A stretch of 14,913 bases of DNA from JACZQZ01 sp046756945 (lineage in GTDB: Bacteria; Pseudomonadota; Alphaproteobacteria; Rhodospirillales; 2-02-FULL-58-16). Shown in pieces: positions 1 through 6,019 of this stretch. The notes beneath the pieces were generated by a model. It did not search any database. It was given only the letters and a program-made list of their open reading frames with translations, and had not been told where the DNA came from. A program made the position numbers and the translations under genes. Numbering within the stretch: position 1 is the stretch's first letter; every line of letters begins with the position of its first letter. The stretch lies in contig JBHHXI010000075.1 of the NCBI GenBank assembly GCA_046756945.1, positions 1 through 14,913 of the forward strand, given 5' to 3'.

Positions 1-1021
1 CGTAGTTCTCCGTGAACTCGAGACGGGTCTGCAACAGCGCCACGTTGGAGCCCAGCGTCTTGGACTTGGTGCGCAGGGTCTTCAAGGCTGATTCAAGATC
101 GGTCACCAGGCTGTTGATCTGCGTGGTGAACGTCGAATCGATGACGTACTGCCCGGTGATGTTGCCGAGGCTGACGCTGGCGCCGGTGGTGACGCCGGCG
201 AATGACACCTCATCGGCGCCGACATTGCTGGCGGCATCGATGGTGAAGGTGAACGTCGTGCCCGCGGCAATGACCTGGGTCAGGGCGAACGTCGTTGCCG
301 TCGCCGCGCCGCCCACCGAGCCGACGCTGACGGTCACGGTGTGGGTGCCGTAGGCGAACGTGTAGCTGCCCTGAGAGCCGAAGGTGAACGCGCTCTGGCC
401 GGCATAGGTGATCGACAGCGTGGAGCCGGTGGAGACGGTGACGCTGGTGCCGAAGTCGTAGGACACGTTGAACACGGCGCCGCTCAGCTCCGCCTGGGTC
501 ACCGCGTTACGGACGGCCAGCCCGGCGCCTTTTTCGGTGACGTCCACCGAATTGACGACCAGGGTGGACGAGGTGTCGGTGCTGAACTCGACGGTCAGCT
601 TCTCGCCGGTGCCGTTGATCAGGTTCAGTCCCTGGAACTGGGTGTCGAGGGCCAGGTTGGCGATCTGGCCGCGCAGGTCGTTGAACTGGCTGACCAGCTC
701 GGCGATGGTGCTGGTCGTCGCCGACTTGGCGGAGACCACGAGACCTTTCATCTGGGAGACGATGGCCTCGATTCCCTCGGTGCCGTCCAGGGCCGCGGTC
801 AACGTGCTGATGCCCTGGTCGATGCCCGACTTTTTCGCCTCGAAGTCGGTGCCCCTGTCCGACAGCGTCTTCGCCTGGAAGAACTTGATCGGGTCGTCGA
901 TGGCGCTTGACACCGCCAGTCCCGTGGACAGCCGGCCCTGGGTGCGGTTGATGAGTTGGGTGGTGGTCTGAAGTGACAGGAGGCTGTCGCGCACGGCAGC
1001 CGAAAGAGTAATACCAGCCAT
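1..1021 (-). CDS. Flagellin, C-terminus cut by window edge
   Basis: Structural subunit of the flagellar filament, exported through the flagellar type III apparatus. Read on the minus strand from ATG at 1021-1019, it opens MAGITLSAAVRDSLLSLQ, followed by the flagellin D0/D1 helices (NRTQGRLSTGL, SAIDDPIKFFQAKTLSDR, IDQGISTL) over about residues 1-140. A Thr/Ser/Val-rich beta-type variable region covers about residues 145-295. The start of the C-terminal D1 helix (LRTKSKTLGSNVALLQTRLE) is reached just before the edge. About 340 residues are visible; the last part of the C-terminal coiled coil is missing. The start is supported by AAGGAG at 1035-1030, 8 nt upstream. There is no signal peptide, as expected for a type III substrate. 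It is transcribed divergently from the pse genes, whose products probably make a sugar for it. The family call is firm; which flagellin paralogue it is cannot be told. Confidence 0.95.
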   Translation of the reverse strand, partial: MAGITLSAAVRDSLLSLQTTTQLINRTQGRLSTGLAVSSAIDDPIKFFQAKTLSDRGTDFEAKKSGIDQGISTLTAALDGTEGIEAIVSQMKGLVVSAKSATTSTIAELVSQFNDLRGQIANLALDTQFQGLNLINGTGEKLTVEFSTDTSSTLVVNSVDVTEKGAGLAVRNAVTQAELSGAVFNVSYDFGTSVTVSTGSTLSITYAGQSAFTFGSQGSYTFAYGTHTVTVSVGSVGGAATATTFALTQVIAAGTTFTFTIDAASNVGADEVSFAGVTTGASVSLGNITGQYVIDSTFTTQINSLVTDLESALKTLRTKSKTLGSNVALLQTRLEFTENY

Positions 1022-1029
1022 TGCTGTAA

Positions 1030-1035
1030 CTCCTT
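1030..1035 (-). promoter_or_regulatory. Shine-Dalgarno of the flagellin gene
   Basis: AAGGAG on the minus strand, 8 nt before the ATG. It can also pair with the CCTCC at 1060-1056 of the same leader, so its accessibility may be controlled by RNA folding. Confidence 0.8.
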
Positions 1036-1055
1036 TCTAGAGTCTTCGATCTGAC

Positions 1056-1090
1056 GGAGGCTTTCTACCTCCTGGGAGGATTTACCCTCC
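1056..1090 (-). promoter_or_regulatory. Flagellin leader with alternating GGAGG/CCTCC hairpins
   Basis: Read on the minus strand, the segment has four blocks in order: GGAGG (1090-1086), CCTCC (1079-1075), GGAGG (1072-1068) and CCTCC (1060-1056). Adjacent blocks can form two small hairpins, and the outer pair can form one long alternative. The last CCTCC can instead pair with GGAG of the Shine-Dalgarno (1033-1030). Known background: FlbT of Caulobacter acts on the 5' untranslated region of a flagellin mRNA, and a flbT gene lies at 4284 here. That this leader is the FlbT target is inference. Confidence 0.45.
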
Positions 1091-1096
1091 AAAGCA

Positions 1097-1114
1097 GGCG
1101 GACAGCGTGCCCCC
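1097..1114 (-). promoter_or_regulatory. Possible sigma-54 promoter of the flagellin gene (weak)
   Basis: The minus strand reads GGGGCACGCTGTCCGCC with GG and GC ten bases apart, the spacing required for -24/-12 elements. The -24 part (GGCACG) is good; the -12 part is CCGC instead of TTGC. The predicted start near 1086 would fall inside the first GGAGG leader block. Flagellin promoters in related bacteria are often sigma-54 dependent, but this match is marginal. Confidence 0.3.
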
Positions 1115-1120
1115 TATCAG

Positions 1121-1135
1121 TTAATGAATGCTTAA
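1121..1135. promoter_or_regulatory. Perfect CtrA box upstream of flagellin
   Basis: TTAA at 1121-1124, seven bases, then TTAA at 1132-1135; on the minus strand the next base is C, giving TTAA-N7-TTAAC. This is the full consensus of the alphaproteobacterial cell-cycle and motility regulator CtrA. It lies 100 bp upstream of the flagellin start codon. The motif is symmetric, so orientation does not assign it, but the only nearby gene start is flagellin. Direct regulation is inferred. Confidence 0.6.
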
Positions 1136-1143
1136 AAATTCGT

Positions 1144-1180
1144 TTTTTGCGTCGCATTTTGCTTTTTGCGTTGCATTTTG
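1144..1180. repeat. 18-bp direct repeat, two copies, period 19
   Basis: TTTTTGCGTCGCATTTTG (1144-1161) is followed after one base by TTTTTGCGTTGCATTTTG (1163-1180), 17 of 18 bases identical. The pair is AT-richer than its surroundings. It lies upstream of the CtrA box relative to flagellin, between it and the palindromic element, at a position suitable for an upstream activator or DNA-bending site. The binding protein is unknown. Confidence 0.6.
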
Positions 1181-1192
1181 AATTGCCTTTGG

Positions 1193-1365
1193 CAGGCTGC
1201 TGAAAAACCACCCATGTGCCGTCCTATCCTTCGAGACGCCGCCCTTTGGGCGGCTCCTCAGGATGAGGATTCTCATATAATCAAACACTTACCCCTCATG
1301 CTGAGGAGGCGCGGAGCGCCGTCTCGAAGCATAAGGCACCAGCAACGCCCTTTTTCAGCAGCCTG
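1193..1365. repeat. MITE-like palindromic repeat element, copy 1
   Basis: The ends are perfect 15-bp inverted repeats: CAGGCTGCTGAAAAA at 1193-1207 and TTTTTCAGCAGCCTG at 1351-1365. Inside are two hairpin units in inverted orientation. The first (about 1229-1268) runs from CCTTCGAGACGCC through GCCGCCCTTTGGGCGGC to CCTCAGGATGAGG. The second (about 1293-1335) has CCTCATGCTGAGGAGG, the stem GGCGCGGAGCGCC and GTCTCGAAGCATAAGG. No transposase is encoded. A shorter relative lies at 11242-11364. TGAATTG occurs on both flanks (1179-1185 and 1370-1376) but a few bases away from the inverted repeats, so it is only a possible target duplication. Hairpin elements of this general sequence are common between genes in Alphaproteobacteria. 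Confidence 0.75.
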
Positions 1366-1730
1366 TTAGTGAATTGACCGACGGGGGCTTATCCTCACGG
1401 CCGCACGTTCCCGGCCCGCGCGGCCCGGCCGTGGCCTCCCAATCGCGATTCCGCCGGCTCGGAATTTTGGTTGATCATTCCGGTTAAAGCCGTCAGTTTT
1501 GTGGCACACGCTGGGAGGCGGTCCTAAATAACCTACTAGGCAGAGTGAGAATCGACGGCCCCCATGCACCGATTCGCTGGATTTCTTCGACAGGCTCGGG
1601 ACCAGTCCACGGCACGAAAGCGGAACGTCGCATCTTGCGAAAGAGGCGCGTTTTGCGACAGGCCGGGGACGCGGACGCCGCCGCGAAGCGTGGGTCGCGG
1701 TCGGGCGTAAGCGGGTAGCGGCGTCTTTCC
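1366..1730. other. Intergenic stretch with no recognisable gene
   Basis: Between the palindromic element and pseB there are about 365 bases in which I recognise no gene, RNA or clear promoter. Open frames here are short, Arg/Pro-rich and lack ribosome binding sites. TGGCAC at 1502-1507 lacks a properly spaced -12 element. The promoter of pseB must lie here or be absent, but I cannot place it. Confidence 0.5.
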
Positions 1731-2807
1731 ATGCATGATATTGCCCCAATCGACAAAGGGAGCTCACCCAAGTGGCTCTCGCATTTCTATGACCTGTCGA
1801 TCAGCCTGAAGGACAAATCGATCCTGGTCACCGGCGGCACCGGGTCGTTCGGCAAGCGCTTTATCACTTCGATCCTGGAACGGTACGACGTCCGCAGGCT
1901 CATCATCTATTCGCGCGACGAGCTCAAACAGTATGAGATGCAGCAGGAACTGAGCCCGAAGCGCTATCCCTGCCTGCGCTACTTCATCGGCGACGTGCGC
2001 GACCGCGACCGCCTCGAGATGGCGACCCGGGACGTGGATATCGTGGTGCACGCGGCCGCCCTCAAGCACGTGCCGGCGGCGGAGTACAATCCCACCGAAT
2101 GCATCCACACCAATATCTTCGGCGCCGAAAACGTGGTCCATTGCGCGCTGCGCAACAAGGTGGACAGGGTCATCGCGCTGTCCACGGACAAGGCGGTAAG
2201 CCCGCTCAACCTGTACGGCGCCAGCAAGCTGGCCGCCGACAAGATATTCGTCGCCGCCAACAATCTGGCCGGACCCAAGGGAACCATGTTCTCCGTCGTG
2301 CGCTACGGCAACGTGGTCGGCTCGCGGGGCAGCGTGGTGCCGCTGTTCGAGCGCCTGGCCCGCGCCGGCGCGACGAACCTGCCGATCACCGACGTGCGCA
2401 TGACCCGCTTCTGGATCACCTTGCAGCAGGGCGCGGACTTCGTGATCTCGTCCATAAAGACCATGCAGGGCGGGGAAATCTTCGTGCCCAAGATCCCAAG
2501 CATGAAAATCACCGATCTGGCGCGCTGCCTGGCGCCCGACCTGCCCCACGAAATAATCGGCATCCGCCCGGGCGAGAAGCTTCACGAGGTCCTGATCACC
2601 GAGGACGACTCGCCCAACACCTACGAGCTCAAGGACCGTTTCATCACCGAGCCGGCCTTCCCGTTCTGGACCCGGGATCCGGTGGAAAACGTCGCCGAGG
2701 TGCAGGAAGTGCGGCCGGTTGCGGAAGATTTTCGCTACGCCAGCAACAACAACACCCTATGGCTCGATGAGGAGGGGTTGCGGGAGTACCTTTCGGGACC
2801 CCGCTGA
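1731..2807 (+). CDS. pseB: UDP-N-acetylglucosamine 4,6-dehydratase (PseB/FlmA)
   Basis: Cytoplasmic short-chain dehydrogenase/reductase catalysing the first step of pseudaminic-acid-type sugar synthesis: dehydration and C5 inversion of UDP-GlcNAc to the 4-keto-6-deoxy sugar. Visible motifs are the NAD(P)-binding GGTGSFG (residues 35-41), YSRDELKQYEMQ (60-71), GDVRDRDRL (87-95), HAAALKHVPAAEYNP (107-121), the active-site S-T-D-K stretch (T152, D153, K154) with Y162 and K166, RYGNVVGSRGSVVPLF near residues 197-212, and RPGEKLHEVLI. The 358 residues exceed the usual 330 or so by an N-terminal extension of about 25. The ATG at 1731 has no good ribosome binding site, yet no other in-frame ATG precedes the nucleotide-binding fold. 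It overlaps pseC by one base, indicating co-translation. The Caulobacter counterpart is FlmA, needed for flagellin modification. Confidence 0.93.
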   Translation: MHDIAPIDKGSSPKWLSHFYDLSISLKDKSILVTGGTGSFGKRFITSILERYDVRRLIIYSRDELKQYEMQQELSPKRYPCLRYFIGDVRDRDRLEMATRDVDIVVHAAALKHVPAAEYNPTECIHTNIFGAENVVHCALRNKVDRVIALSTDKAVSPLNLYGASKLAADKIFVAANNLAGPKGTMFSVVRYGNVVGSRGSVVPLFERLARAGATNLPITDVRMTRFWITLQQGADFVISSIKTMQGGEIFVPKIPSMKITDLARCLAPDLPHEIIGIRPGEKLHEVLITEDDSPNTYELKDRFITEPAFPFWTRDPVENVAEVQEVRPVAEDFRYASNNNTLWLDEEGLREYLSGPR

Positions 2808-4027
2808 TGGCCGGCGCCCCGCCCCCGCCGCCCTTCCTGCCCTACGGCCGGCAGGCCGTCGATGACGACGACGTGGCCGCGGTGGCCGCGGTCCTTCGCG
2901 GTGACTGGCTGACCACCGGCCCCACGGTGGCGGCCTTCGAGAAGGCGTTCGCGGCCAAGGTGGGCGCGCGCTTCGCCGTCGCCTGCTCCAGCGGTACCGC
3001 CGCCCTGCATCTGGCCGCCCTGGCCCTCGGCCTGGGCCCCGGCGACCGGGTCGCGGTGCCTACGCTGACCTTCCTGGCCACCGCCAACGCCGCCCGCTAC
3101 GTCGGCGCGGAGGTCCTCTTCACCGATGTGGCGCCGGACACCGGGCTCATGGAGGCAGCCCATCTCCGCGCCGCCCTGGAGGGTCCGTCCGGCGAAGACG
3201 TAAAAGCGGTCTTTCCCGTCCATCTGAACGGCCAGTGCTGGGACCCCGGCGCCATCGCCGGCCTCGCCGCCGAACGCCGCCTGAAGGTGGTGGAGGACGC
3301 CTGCCACGCCCTTGGCGCCACCTATGGGACCGGCGCCGGCGGGACCGTTCCGGTGGGCGCCTGCCGTCACGCCGACATGGCCGTGTTCTCGCTTCATGCG
3401 GTCAAGACCATCACCATGGGCGAAGGGGGCGTGATCACCACCAACGACCCCGGCCTGGAGGAACGGCTGAAGCGGTTGCGCAACCACGGCACGGTGGACC
3501 GGGCATTTCACAACGCGGACCTTGCTTTCGACCGAGAGGGAAAGCCCAATCCCTGGTACCGCGAAATGCCCGAGCTCGGGTACAATTACCGGGCCAGCGA
3601 CATCCACTGCGCCCTCGGCCTCAGCCAGCTCGGCAAGCTGGACGGCTTCGCCGCCGCGCGGCGCGCCCTCGCCGCCCGCTACGACAGCGCGCTCGCCGAC
3701 CTGGCGCCGACCGTGCGCCCCGTGGCCCGCGCGCCCGGCTGTTCGCCGGTATGGCACCTTTACGTGGTCCTGATCGACTTCGAGGCGGCGGGCGTGCCCC
3801 GCGCCACCGTCATGAACCGGCTGCGCGAACGGGGGATCGGGACCCAGGTCCATTATCTGCCGGTGCACCTGCAGCCCTATTACGCCAGGCGGTACGGCGA
3901 GCACGGCCTGCCGGGGGCGGCGGCCTACTACGAGCGGTGCCTGAGCCTGCCGCTGTTCGCGCGCATGGAGGAAACGGACGTGGACAGGGTGGCGGACGCC
4001 CTCGCCGCGGCGCTGGAGAACCCGTGA
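2807..4027 (+). CDS. pseC: PLP-dependent sugar aminotransferase (PseC/FlmB)
   Basis: DegT/DnrJ/EryC1-family aminotransferase of 406 residues. It is expected to transfer an amino group from glutamate to C4 of the PseB product in the cytoplasm. Visible are the start-proximal LPYGRQAVDDDDVAAV, GDWLTTGPTVAAFEKAFA, the CSSGTAALHLA phosphate-binding region, VPTLTFLATANAARYVGAEVLFTD, VVEDACHALGATY, and the PLP-lysine segment FSLHAVKTITMGEGG with K200. YNYRASDIHCALGLSQL and GTQVHYLPVHLQPYY follow in the usual order. The length is slightly over the family's 380-390, owing to an Ala/Pro-rich N-terminus. The ATG lies in TGATG, overlapping the pseB stop by one base. The neighbour pseB makes PseC more likely than other members of the family. 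The next pathway gene is only a stub here. Confidence 0.92.
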   Translation: MAGAPPPPPFLPYGRQAVDDDDVAAVAAVLRGDWLTTGPTVAAFEKAFAAKVGARFAVACSSGTAALHLAALALGLGPGDRVAVPTLTFLATANAARYVGAEVLFTDVAPDTGLMEAAHLRAALEGPSGEDVKAVFPVHLNGQCWDPGAIAGLAAERRLKVVEDACHALGATYGTGAGGTVPVGACRHADMAVFSLHAVKTITMGEGGVITTNDPGLEERLKRLRNHGTVDRAFHNADLAFDREGKPNPWYREMPELGYNYRASDIHCALGLSQLGKLDGFAAARRALAARYDSALADLAPTVRPVARAPGCSPVWHLYVVLIDFEAAGVPRATVMNRLRERGIGTQVHYLPVHLQPYYARRYGEHGLPGAAAYYERCLSLPLFARMEETDVDRVADALAAALENP

Positions 4028-4046
4028 CCGGGCCCGGGCAGCAGCC

Positions 4047-4100
4047 ATGACCACGATGGCGGTCATCGTCCAGGCGCGCGCCGGCGCCCACACCGGGTGA
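4047..4100 (+). pseudogene. 17-codon stub resembling the start of an SpsF-type cytidylyltransferase
   Basis: Twenty bases after pseC an ATG opens MTTMAVIVQARAGAHTG and then stops. The AVIVQAR part matches the nucleotide-binding N-terminus typical of SpsF-type proteins and is similar to PseF-type enzymes. Such a gene frequently follows pseB-pseC. The expected continuation (RLPGKVL-type) is not found in any frame up to flbT, so more than a point frameshift has been lost. I infer a deletion that left the 5' end. The match is too short for certainty. Confidence 0.45.
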
Positions 4101-4283
4101 CGGGACCATGCGGACGCGCCCCCCTTGCCCTCCCGTTCGCCCCCGCGCCCCGGCGCCGGCGCCGCCGGACAGGCACGGAGAACGCGGTTTACGGTCTCCG
4201 CCAATGGGATTATCTTTCCCCCTCCGGCGCCCGGCCGTCCCGGCGTCCGCCGGTTTCACGCAAATATCCGTCGGAGACCTGCC

Positions 4284-4685
4284 GTGCCTTTGATGATTGA
4301 AATCAAATCGGGTGACAAGCTCATCATCAACGGCGCGGTCATCGAAAACACCGGTTCCAATACGAAGCTGCTGATCCACAACCAGGCCTCCATCCTCCGC
4401 CAGAAAGAGGTCATGTCGGAGGAGGACAGCGTAACGCCGGCCGCGCGGGTGTATTTTGCCCTGCAGTGCGCCTACATTTTTCCACACAAGAAGACCCAGT
4501 ACCTGACGTCGTTCGACGAATACGTCCGTCAGTTCGCGGACGCCAGTCAAAGCTCGGCGCCGATCATCAGCAAGATCATGGAGGAAGTCCGCGAAGACCG
4601 CCTCTATCAGGCGCTCAAGGCGGCCCAGGACCTGTTGAAGCACGAAAAGGAACTGATGGATCTTGTCGGCAAGGCCCCGGTCTGA
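4284..4685 (+). CDS. flbT: FlbT family flagellin expression regulator
   Basis: Small cytoplasmic protein of 133 residues. In Caulobacter, FlbT binds the 5' untranslated region of flagellin mRNA and promotes its decay, linking flagellin output to hook completion. Diagnostic features are the N-terminal IKSGDKLIINGAVIEN, LLIHNQASILRQKEVM and TPAARVYFALQCAYIF, then a helical tail ending ALKAAQDLLKHEKELMDLV. The start is GTG at 4284: GGAG at 4273-4276 lies 7 nt upstream, and the resulting N-terminus M-P-L-M-I-E-I-K fits the family. The in-frame ATG at 4293 is 16 nt from the GGAG and less likely. The frame stays open upstream but encodes only Arg/Pro-rich sequence. Its usual partner FlaF is not present in this window. 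Confidence 0.92.
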   Translation: MPLMIEIKSGDKLIINGAVIENTGSNTKLLIHNQASILRQKEVMSEEDSVTPAARVYFALQCAYIFPHKKTQYLTSFDEYVRQFADASQSSAPIISKIMEEVREDRLYQALKAAQDLLKHEKELMDLVGKAPV

Positions 4686-4735
4686 GCGCCGGCGCCCGGC
4701 GGCGGGGACGGACCGGGGCGCTTGCGGGCCGCCGG

Positions 4736-4751
4736 TTTACCTAAATTTAAC
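4736..4751 (+). promoter_or_regulatory. CtrA-like box before the unknown 276-aa gene
   Basis: TTTA (4736-4739), seven bases, then TTAAC (4747-4751), one mismatch from TTAA-N7-TTAAC. It lies after flbT and about 177 bp before the GTG of the next gene, with a terminator-like hairpin in between. Short motifs like this arise by chance, although less readily in GC-rich DNA. Confidence 0.35.
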
Positions 4752-4803
4752 CCACCCATGGTCTCATGGAAGGGTCGGGCGCGGTTCCCGTCGCCGCCAA
4801 AGG

Positions 4804-4826
4804 AAAGCGCCGCAAGGCGCTTTTTT
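4804..4826 (+). terminator. Rho-independent terminator after flbT
   Basis: AAAGCGCC (4804-4811), loop GCAA, then GGCGCTTT (4816-4823) and three more T. It is a perfect 8-bp stem with a stable GNRA-type tetraloop and a T-run on the plus strand. It either ends flbT transcription or, if the box at 4736 drives a promoter, attenuates the transcript of the next gene. Confidence 0.7.
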
Positions 4827-4927
4827 CGCGACGGGCGTGGAAAAAAGGGCGCCCACGCACCACATGGACCTTCGTCTCCGCGCGACCACGCTCTGAGAAA
4901 CACACGCAGAAGGACACAAGCGCCGCC

Positions 4928-5758
4928 GTGATAGGTATCGGAACATTATTTCAGGGGGCCAACGAGGGGTCTTCGGCGGCGCGCAGCCTCGGGCGGCTCG
5001 CCATCATCGCCCAGCGGCCGAATTTCGAGCTGCAGTTCAACATCCTGCAGAACAAGCTTATCGATCAGCTGGCGCAAAAGATCGAGAAGCTGGACGATAC
5101 GTCCGTCGTCAACAACGTCGATGTTTTCCTCGGGCTGGAACAGAAAAGGCTCCAGCGCCTGACCCCGCTGATCGATCAATTCAAGAACCAGACCTTTATG
5201 AACCTGGCGATCACGAACGGTCTGATCGACGATCTGGATACGCTCAAGACCCTGGCCGCGGGCAGCGACGCGGCGGCCTTCGACACCCTTCTCGCCAAGG
5301 TCGACAAGGAGCTGCTGAGCATCCGCAAGGTGGACGGCCTGGCCATCGGCTTCAACGTCCGGGACGGCCTGCTCAAGGTGCGGGACGAGGGGCTCGGCAT
5401 CTCCAGCTTCAGCTCGTATGCGGACGCAACGGCAAGGCAGGATGCCGTCACCGCCGCCAGTTCAAAGCTTGAAAACGGCGTCCTGGTGTTGCTCTCCAAC
5501 CTGGACGCCATCAATACGTTCAAGGAAAGCGTGGGGTCGAAACTGGCCAGCGTGTCCCTGCAGATCGAAACCGTGCAGTCGGCGAACACCGGCGAAAAGA
5601 TCGCCGAAATCAAGAAACTGCGGGAAAAGCACAGCCAGTTCCTGAAATCCCTGTCCCTGGCCTTCGAAATCAACCAGGCCCGCGCCGAACTCCTGACGGA
5701 GATGGTGCTCGAGCCGCCCAATATCGGCAAGGGAACGGTTCTCGATATCATCACCTGA
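4928..5758 (+). CDS. Uncharacterised helical protein of the flagellar locus
   Basis: I do not recognise this 276-residue protein. It begins MIGIGTLFQGANEGSSAARSL, followed by IIAQRPNFELQFNILQNKL and an Ile/Leu/Lys-rich helical stretch. Middle segments are VDVFLGLEQKRLQRLTPLID and LAAGSDAAAFDTLLAKVDKE. The tail carries a charged coiled-coil-like region (EKIAEIKKLREKHSQFLKSL) and ends EMVLEPPNIGKGTVLDIIT. There is no signal peptide, no membrane segment and I see no cysteine. The composition (Leu, Asp, Lys, Ser, Asn) resembles flagellar axial or structural proteins more than enzymes. I chose GTG at 4928, with AAGGA 13 nt upstream, because the longer frame from 4766 runs through the terminator hairpin and encodes Arg-rich sequence without a ribosome binding site. 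Its position between flbT and fliK suggests a role in flagellin regulation or assembly, which is inference only. Confidence 0.75.
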   Translation: MIGIGTLFQGANEGSSAARSLGRLAIIAQRPNFELQFNILQNKLIDQLAQKIEKLDDTSVVNNVDVFLGLEQKRLQRLTPLIDQFKNQTFMNLAITNGLIDDLDTLKTLAAGSDAAAFDTLLAKVDKELLSIRKVDGLAIGFNVRDGLLKVRDEGLGISSFSSYADATARQDAVTAASSKLENGVLVLLSNLDAINTFKESVGSKLASVSLQIETVQSANTGEKIAEIKKLREKHSQFLKSLSLAFEINQARAELLTEMVLEPPNIGKGTVLDIIT

Positions 5759-5810
5759 GCGGTGATCCTCCGATAACCGGCGCACCCGGCAACGGTCCAG
5801 GATATCTTGG

Positions 5811-5829
5811 CGGCCCCCTCGCGGGGCCG
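5811..5829 (+). terminator. Possible terminator after the unknown gene
   Basis: CGGCCCC (5811-5817), a 5-base loop, then GGGGCCG (5823-5829), followed by TTGCCTT. The stem is strong but the T-run is poor, so termination may be partial. Confidence 0.4.
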
Positions 5830-5983
5830 TTGCCTTGCCCGGCGCCGGGCGCCGGCGCAACCGGCAGACCCTGACCGGCAACGCCAGCAGATATTGCCGG
5901 GCGGGGACAGGATTTTGCCGCCCCCTTCACGGTCCCGATTATTTTTCTCACCCATTTTCAATGGCTTAGGCGCACATGCCCGG

Positions 5984-6000
5984 TTGGCCCACGAATTGCT
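5984..6000 (+). promoter_or_regulatory. Sigma-54 promoter candidate for fliK-flgD-flgE
   Basis: TTGGCCCACGAATTGCT has GG and GC separated by ten bases. It matches YTGGCAC-N5-TTGCW with one mismatch (C for A in TGGCAC). Hook genes of Caulobacter are sigma-54 dependent, so the location makes sense. The predicted transcript start is near 6011, which falls just after the best ribosome binding site (6004-6010). This promoter would therefore favour translation from ATG 6041 rather than GTG 6020. Confidence 0.5.
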
Positions 6001-6019
6001 ACGAGAGGAGCCGGCATCA

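Noticed and set aside
341..971. Plus-strand open frames across the flagellin gene
   Set aside because: The minus strand gives an unmistakable flagellin with a good ribosome binding site; the plus-strand frames are antisense.
1502..1520. TGGCAC as a sigma-54 promoter for pseB
   Set aside because: Ten bases after GG there is GA rather than GC, so the -12 element is missing.
2735..4204. 489-codon open frame on the minus strand opposite pseC
   Set aside because: It is antisense to a complete aminotransferase gene with the PLP lysine, and its product has no recognisable domain and a Gly/Arg/His-rich composition.
4101..4283. Continuation of the cytidylyltransferase-like stub by frameshift
   Set aside because: None of the three forward frames shows the RLPGK-type motif or any other part of that family before flbT.
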